DNA of 8,058 nt from Planctomycetota bacterium (GTDB taxonomy: Bacteria; Planctomycetota; Planctomycetia; Isosphaerales; Isosphaeraceae). The stretch is from assembly GCA_021818605.1 (NCBI GenBank), contig JAKAUH010000054.1, forward strand, positions 1-8,058, read 5' to 3'. The notes below the pieces were generated by a model that had not been told where the DNA came from, made no database searches, and saw only the letters and a list, made by a program, of their open reading frames with translations. Each line of letters starts with the position of its first letter. Position 1 is the first letter of the stretch. Shown here piece after piece: positions 5,401 to 8,058 of this stretch. A program made the position numbers and the translations under genes.

Positions 5401-7503
5401 TCATGGCCGCTCGTCGCGGCGATGCAACTCCTCGAGCAATCCGTCCGCGTGGTAGATGGATCGCAGCGCCTCGGCGATCCCGCGGACGTCGACGGCGATA
5501 TTACGGCCCTGGCGGTCGTCGTAGCCAAAGTCGCGGGCCAGGCCGTAGCGGTTGCGGTCGAAGTTCAGGCCGACCACGGCGCCATGGCGATCGACGATGG
5601 GGCTGCCCGAATTGCCGCCGATGGTGTCGGCCGTCGTGACGAAGTCGAGCGGAGTATCGAGCGCCAGCCGCCCGGCGGCGTGGGCCTCGGACCAGCTTGC
5701 CGGGAGGGCATAGGGCTCGATGCTGTTATGGGCCTCGGCGTGGGCGAACGCTCCGCCGAGCGTCGTGAAGGCGGGGATCTGCCGGCCGTCGGCCTCGTAG
5801 CCCTTCACCACGCCGAACGCCAGGCGGAGGGAGAAGGTCGCGTCGGGATAGGTCGAGGTCCCACGGTCCTCGAAGACGGCCCGCGCGATCCGGGCGTACT
5901 GAGCGGCGAGCACGCCGTCGACGTCGTCATCCAGGACCTTCCGCAGGGCGCGGGACTCGGCGTCGACCTGGAGGGCCAGGCGGATCATCGGATCCTCGGA
6001 CGCCGCGACGGCCGGCCGGCCGCCGTGAACCAGATTCTTGCGAAAGGCGACGTCGGCCAGTTTGGTGCCGCGAACCAGGTCGCGCGCGGCCTGCGCGGGC
6101 GTGCGGCCGGCGAGCACTTTTCGCACGGTCGGGTTCGAGTCGCCCATCTCGCGCTGCCAGTATGCCAGCGAACGGGCGAGCTTGGCCTCCTCGAACTCGG
6201 GGTAGATCGGCGCCGGCGAGTAGAGGGATCGTTCGAGCGATGCGCGGCCGGCGTCGCCGTACTCGCGGAGCCGCTCGGCGTTGGGCCGGGCGTCCTCGTC
6301 GACGAGGCGGACGATGGTCCGGGCGATCTGGAACAGCCGCGATCCGAATGCGGAGCCGCCCTCGAGGAACCGGCTGCCGGCGTCGATCCGCCCGGCGACG
6401 TCGGCCGCGACGGCGATCCGGTCCCAGGCCGGCCCGTACTCGCGGGCCTTGCGTGGGTCGGCGGCGATGCGTCGGCGTAGCTCGTCCTCCTGCGCCGCCT
6501 TGCGTTTCAGAATCGCCGGGTCGCGCAGTCCGGCGAGCCGGCCCCGCAGAGCCTTCAGGCTGTTCTGCACCCCGAAGAGCTCTCGCTTCGCCTGCCGGGC
6601 CGCCTCGGGACTGCGCCGGCCGTACTCCTTCAGGGCGGACTCGCGGTCCTCGAGCAGGGCCACCACTCGTGGCAGCGCGACGTCGCGCAAATAGATCAGG
6701 TGAGCCGTCGTGTTCAGCCGCGAGGTCGAGCCGGGATTCCCGGCGACGAACACCAGGTCTCCCTCCTTCGTCCCCTGCGCGCTCCACGGAAGGTAATGGG
6801 CGGGCCTGGCCGGCCGGCCGTCCTCGTAGGCGCGGAAGAAGGCGACATCGAGGTCGTAGCGCGGAAACTCGAAGTTGTCCGGGTCGCCGCCGAAGAACGC
6901 GATGGCGTACTCGGGGGCGAAGACCAGGCGGACATCGGTGTACTTCTTGTACCTGTAAAGGTGATGCCGGCCACCGCGGTAAAGCGTCACGACGTCGCTC
7001 CGCAGCCCGGTCCGTTCGAACGACTCCTTTTCGATCGACGCGATCGCCTGCCGGCGAGCCTGGGCCGCCGCGGCATCGTCCGCTCCCCTGGCGACGGCCG
7101 CGTTCACCCGCTCGGTGACATCAACGATCTCGACCAGCACGTTCAGCTCCAGGTCGGGAGCCCGGACCTCGTCGTCCCTGGTGCGGGCGAGGAAGCCGTC
7201 CCTGTAGTAGTCCTTTGCCGGCGCGCTGATCTTCTGCAAGGTGTCAGCGGCGATGTGGTGGTTCGTCATGATCAGCCCGTCGGGCGAGACAAACGCCCCC
7301 GACCCGCCGCTGTTGAACCGCACGGCCGCCGAACGCACCCGCGCGATCCAGTCAGGCGCCGGCGTGAATCCGTAGCGCTCGGCGAGCTGCCGGACCGGCA
7401 GGTTGTCGAAGGTCCACATCCCCTCGTCGGCCTGCGCGGCCACCGCGGCCGCGAGCGAGATCGAGAGGACAAGGTGGCACGCACGGGCTCGACGTTGCGG
7501 CAC
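5401..7503 (-). CDS. S46 family dipeptidyl-peptidase (DPP7/DPP11 type), exported
   Basis: A 700-residue serine exopeptidase that removes dipeptides from peptide N-termini outside the cytoplasm. A signal peptide is evident: basic RRAR, a hydrophobic stretch (about 11-23) and an AQA site near residue 25. The conserved mature start DEGMWTFDNLP follows. The catalytic triad is visible: His in TNHH (H82 or H83), D219 (FPRYDLDVAFF) and S632 (GGNSGSP). The family signature GGDPDNFEFPR precedes D219. Eighteen residues after the serine stands R650 (NFDRN), the position where DPP11 has Arg and DPP7 has Gly; Arg goes with Asp/Glu at P1. The central helical domain (about 270-500) caps the active site. The start is GTG 7503, with AGGAG eight bases upstream. 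The longer open frame to 7692 would bury the signal peptide behind 63 unlikely residues. Length fits the family (about 700-720). Confidence 0.93.
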   Translation of the reverse strand: MPQRRARACHLVLSISLAAAVAAQADEGMWTFDNLPVRQLAERYGFTPAPDWIARVRSAAVRFNSGGSGAFVSPDGLIMTNHHIAADTLQKISAPAKDYYRDGFLARTRDDEVRAPDLELNVLVEIVDVTERVNAAVARGADDAAAAQARRQAIASIEKESFERTGLRSDVVTLYRGGRHHLYRYKKYTDVRLVFAPEYAIAFFGGDPDNFEFPRYDLDVAFFRAYEDGRPARPAHYLPWSAQGTKEGDLVFVAGNPGSTSRLNTTAHLIYLRDVALPRVVALLEDRESALKEYGRRSPEAARQAKRELFGVQNSLKALRGRLAGLRDPAILKRKAAQEDELRRRIAADPRKAREYGPAWDRIAVAADVAGRIDAGSRFLEGGSAFGSRLFQIARTIVRLVDEDARPNAERLREYGDAGRASLERSLYSPAPIYPEFEEAKLARSLAYWQREMGDSNPTVRKVLAGRTPAQAARDLVRGTKLADVAFRKNLVHGGRPAVAASEDPMIRLALQVDAESRALRKVLDDDVDGVLAAQYARIARAVFEDRGTSTYPDATFSLRLAFGVVKGYEADGRQIPAFTTLGGAFAHAEAHNSIEPYALPASWSEAHAAGRLALDTPLDFVTTADTIGGNSGSPIVDRHGAVVGLNFDRNRYGLARDFGYDDRQGRNIAVDVRGIAEALRSIYHADGLLEELHRRDERP

Positions 7504-7818
7504 GGGGTCGGCTCCTGGACAGGGATTCGGGATCGGCACGGAGCGAGGCGTCCCGGCCGGGCCCGGTGATATCAACAAGCATAGTCGAGCCCCGCGTCCT
7601 CCGCCACGTCCGGACGAGCCGGCCGCTCGAAGAGTCACTGGCGGGCGGAAGTGCCTGGGGGGTTCGGCCGAGAGGCGCGTGGCCGCGCGCATTCCCGGGG
7701 TGCGCTGCGCGACTCCAGGCTCTGTTTTGCGACGCCTTCAACGTCGCGACGGCGATTCGTGGTGGTGTCCAGTCTCTACCACGGGGCGGTGTCGCCGGGG
7801 AATAGGCCCAGATCGCGT
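7504..7818. other. Gene-poor stretch upstream of the S46 peptidase
   Basis: These 315 bases hold no gene I can support. A minus-strand frame is open across them (from about 7822), but it runs into the peptidase gene in another phase and reads as low-complexity Arg/Pro/Ser sequence. The stretch should contain the 5' end and promoter of the peptidase gene; tatgct on the minus strand (7584-7579) is a possible -10, without a good -35. Small features seen are a 10-base perfect palindrome, cccggccggg (7554-7563), an 8-base one, tgatatca (7568-7575), and a weak inverted repeat, cgtggt (7758-7763) with accacg (7778-7783). None is followed by a T-tract, so no terminator is called. Confidence 0.5.
7512..7516 (-). 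promoter_or_regulatory. Ribosome binding site fixing the GTG start of the S46 peptidase
   Basis: On the minus strand AGGAG is followed by eight bases and then GTG at 7503. This start places a standard signal peptide at the N-terminus, so the site decides between it and the longer open frame reaching 7692. Confidence 0.7.
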
Positions 7819-8001
7819 TCAAAACTCACCGACCATTCGGGCGATCCGGAGGCGTGAACACGCCCGTTGATTCTTGTCGACGAACGTGTGAACGACAACT
7901 TCCAGATCGACGTCCTGGCCCAAAGCGAGGTAGGACCCACCGGGAGGGGCAAAATCCTCCACCAGTTGCGAACCATTCTCCGAAGACACGTGGTACGTCA
8001 C
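7819..8001 (-). CDS. Small protein of unknown function, coupled to the preceding gene
   Basis: A 60-residue protein that I do not recognise. Its composition is that of a real soluble protein: a beta-rich centre (GGSYLALGQDVDLEVVVHTF, residues 20-39), then a charged end with DKNQRACSRLRIARMVGEF. There is no signal peptide or membrane segment. I chose the GTG at 8001 because it overlaps the stop of the frame entering from the right edge in a GTGA arrangement. An alternative TTG at 8010 would add three residues and has AAGGA just upstream. Codon third positions are mixed rather than strongly GC-biased, as in the small pair at 2890-3710 and unlike the enzymes. It could be the second partner of a two-gene cassette, but no function is claimed. 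Confidence 0.55.
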   Translation of the reverse strand: MTYHVSSENGSQLVEDFAPPGGSYLALGQDVDLEVVVHTFVDKNQRACSRLRIARMVGEF

Positions 8002-8058
8002 AAGCTCCAAGTCTTCCTTTCAACGGGCGCTTCGACCTCCGGATCACTCTTCCACGGA
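7998..8058 (-). CDS. C-terminal end of an unidentified protein, cut by the window edge
   Basis: Only the last 19 complete codons are in the window (starting at 8057), reading PWKSDPEVEAPVERKTWSL and then TGA (8000-7998). The sequence is charged and plausible as a protein tail. The case for coding rests on the four-base GTGA overlap with the small gene that follows, which is typical of co-translated bacterial genes. The other two minus-strand frames are less attractive: one stops at 8044 after a few codons. Too little is present to name a family. Confidence 0.4.
   Translation of the reverse strand, partial: PWKSDPEVEAPVERKTWSL

Noticed and set aside
4212..5528. 438-codon minus-strand open frame opposite proC and the phosphoesterase
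   Set aside because: It runs across two well-supported genes and part of a third, with a low-complexity Gly/Pro/Arg translation. It is an antisense shadow of GC-rich coding sequence.
5422..6480. 352-codon plus-strand open frame inside the S46 peptidase
   Set aside because: It is antisense to a gene with complete S46 motifs, and its translation is Gly/Arg/Val-rich without a known fold.
7504..7692. 63-residue N-terminal extension of the S46 peptidase
   Set aside because: It would put the signal peptide internally. The GTG at 7503 has its own AGGAG site and gives the usual family length.
7352..7822. 156-codon minus-strand open frame spanning the leader and start of the peptidase gene
   Set aside because: Low-complexity Arg/Pro/Ser translation, no ribosome site noted, and its downstream half overlaps the peptidase gene in a different phase.

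Overview
The window is GC-rich bacterial chromosome, roughly two-thirds G+C by eye, with strongly GC-biased third codon positions and frequent GTG or TTG starts. Several features suggest a planctomycete, perhaps of the Isosphaeraceae type: a DUF5678-like small protein paired with a retropepsin-like protein, an exported S46 dipeptidyl-peptidase, and a sugar-acid dehydratase next to a 2-hydroxyacid dehydrogenase. That placement is an inference. No rRNA or marker gene is present to confirm it.

Layout, left to right. A noncoding left flank (1-472) opens with a two-arm palindromic repeat (19-69) and contains an AT-rich island with nested inverted repeats (123-172). A plus-strand pair follows: an enolase-superfamily sugar-acid dehydratase (473-1681, TTG start) and a D-2-hydroxyacid dehydrogenase (1729-2853, GTG start). 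A second copy of the palindromic repeat lies across the dehydratase stop codon (1641-1691). Next are two small genes overlapping by ATGA (2890-3333 and 3330-3710): a DUF5678-like protein and a retropepsin-like protein whose active-site loop has diverged. After them comes proC (3820-4770), which carries an unusual His/Pro-rich tail, with a stop-start overlap to a YfcE/MJ0936-type metallophosphoesterase (4770-5390).

On the minus strand an S46 dipeptidyl-peptidase (7503-5401) converges on the phosphoesterase with only 10 bases between the stop codons. A gene-poor stretch (7504-7818) separates it from a second small minus-strand pair at the right edge. That pair is a 60-residue protein of unknown function (8001-7819) and the truncated end of the gene before it, overlapping by GTGA.

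How the genes fit together. The first two could act in sequence on sugar acids or 2-hydroxy/2-keto acids. ProC makes proline, and the peptidase releases dipeptides outside the cytoplasm, so both touch amino-acid supply, but nothing shows a shared pathway. The most interesting material is the coupled DUF5678-like/retropepsin-like pair, the 20-11-20 repeat element (one copy forms the C-terminus and stop codon of an enzyme), the ProC tail, and the uncharacterised pair at the right edge. I see no CRISPR array, transposase, tRNA, rRNA, prophage gene or complete recognised defence system.
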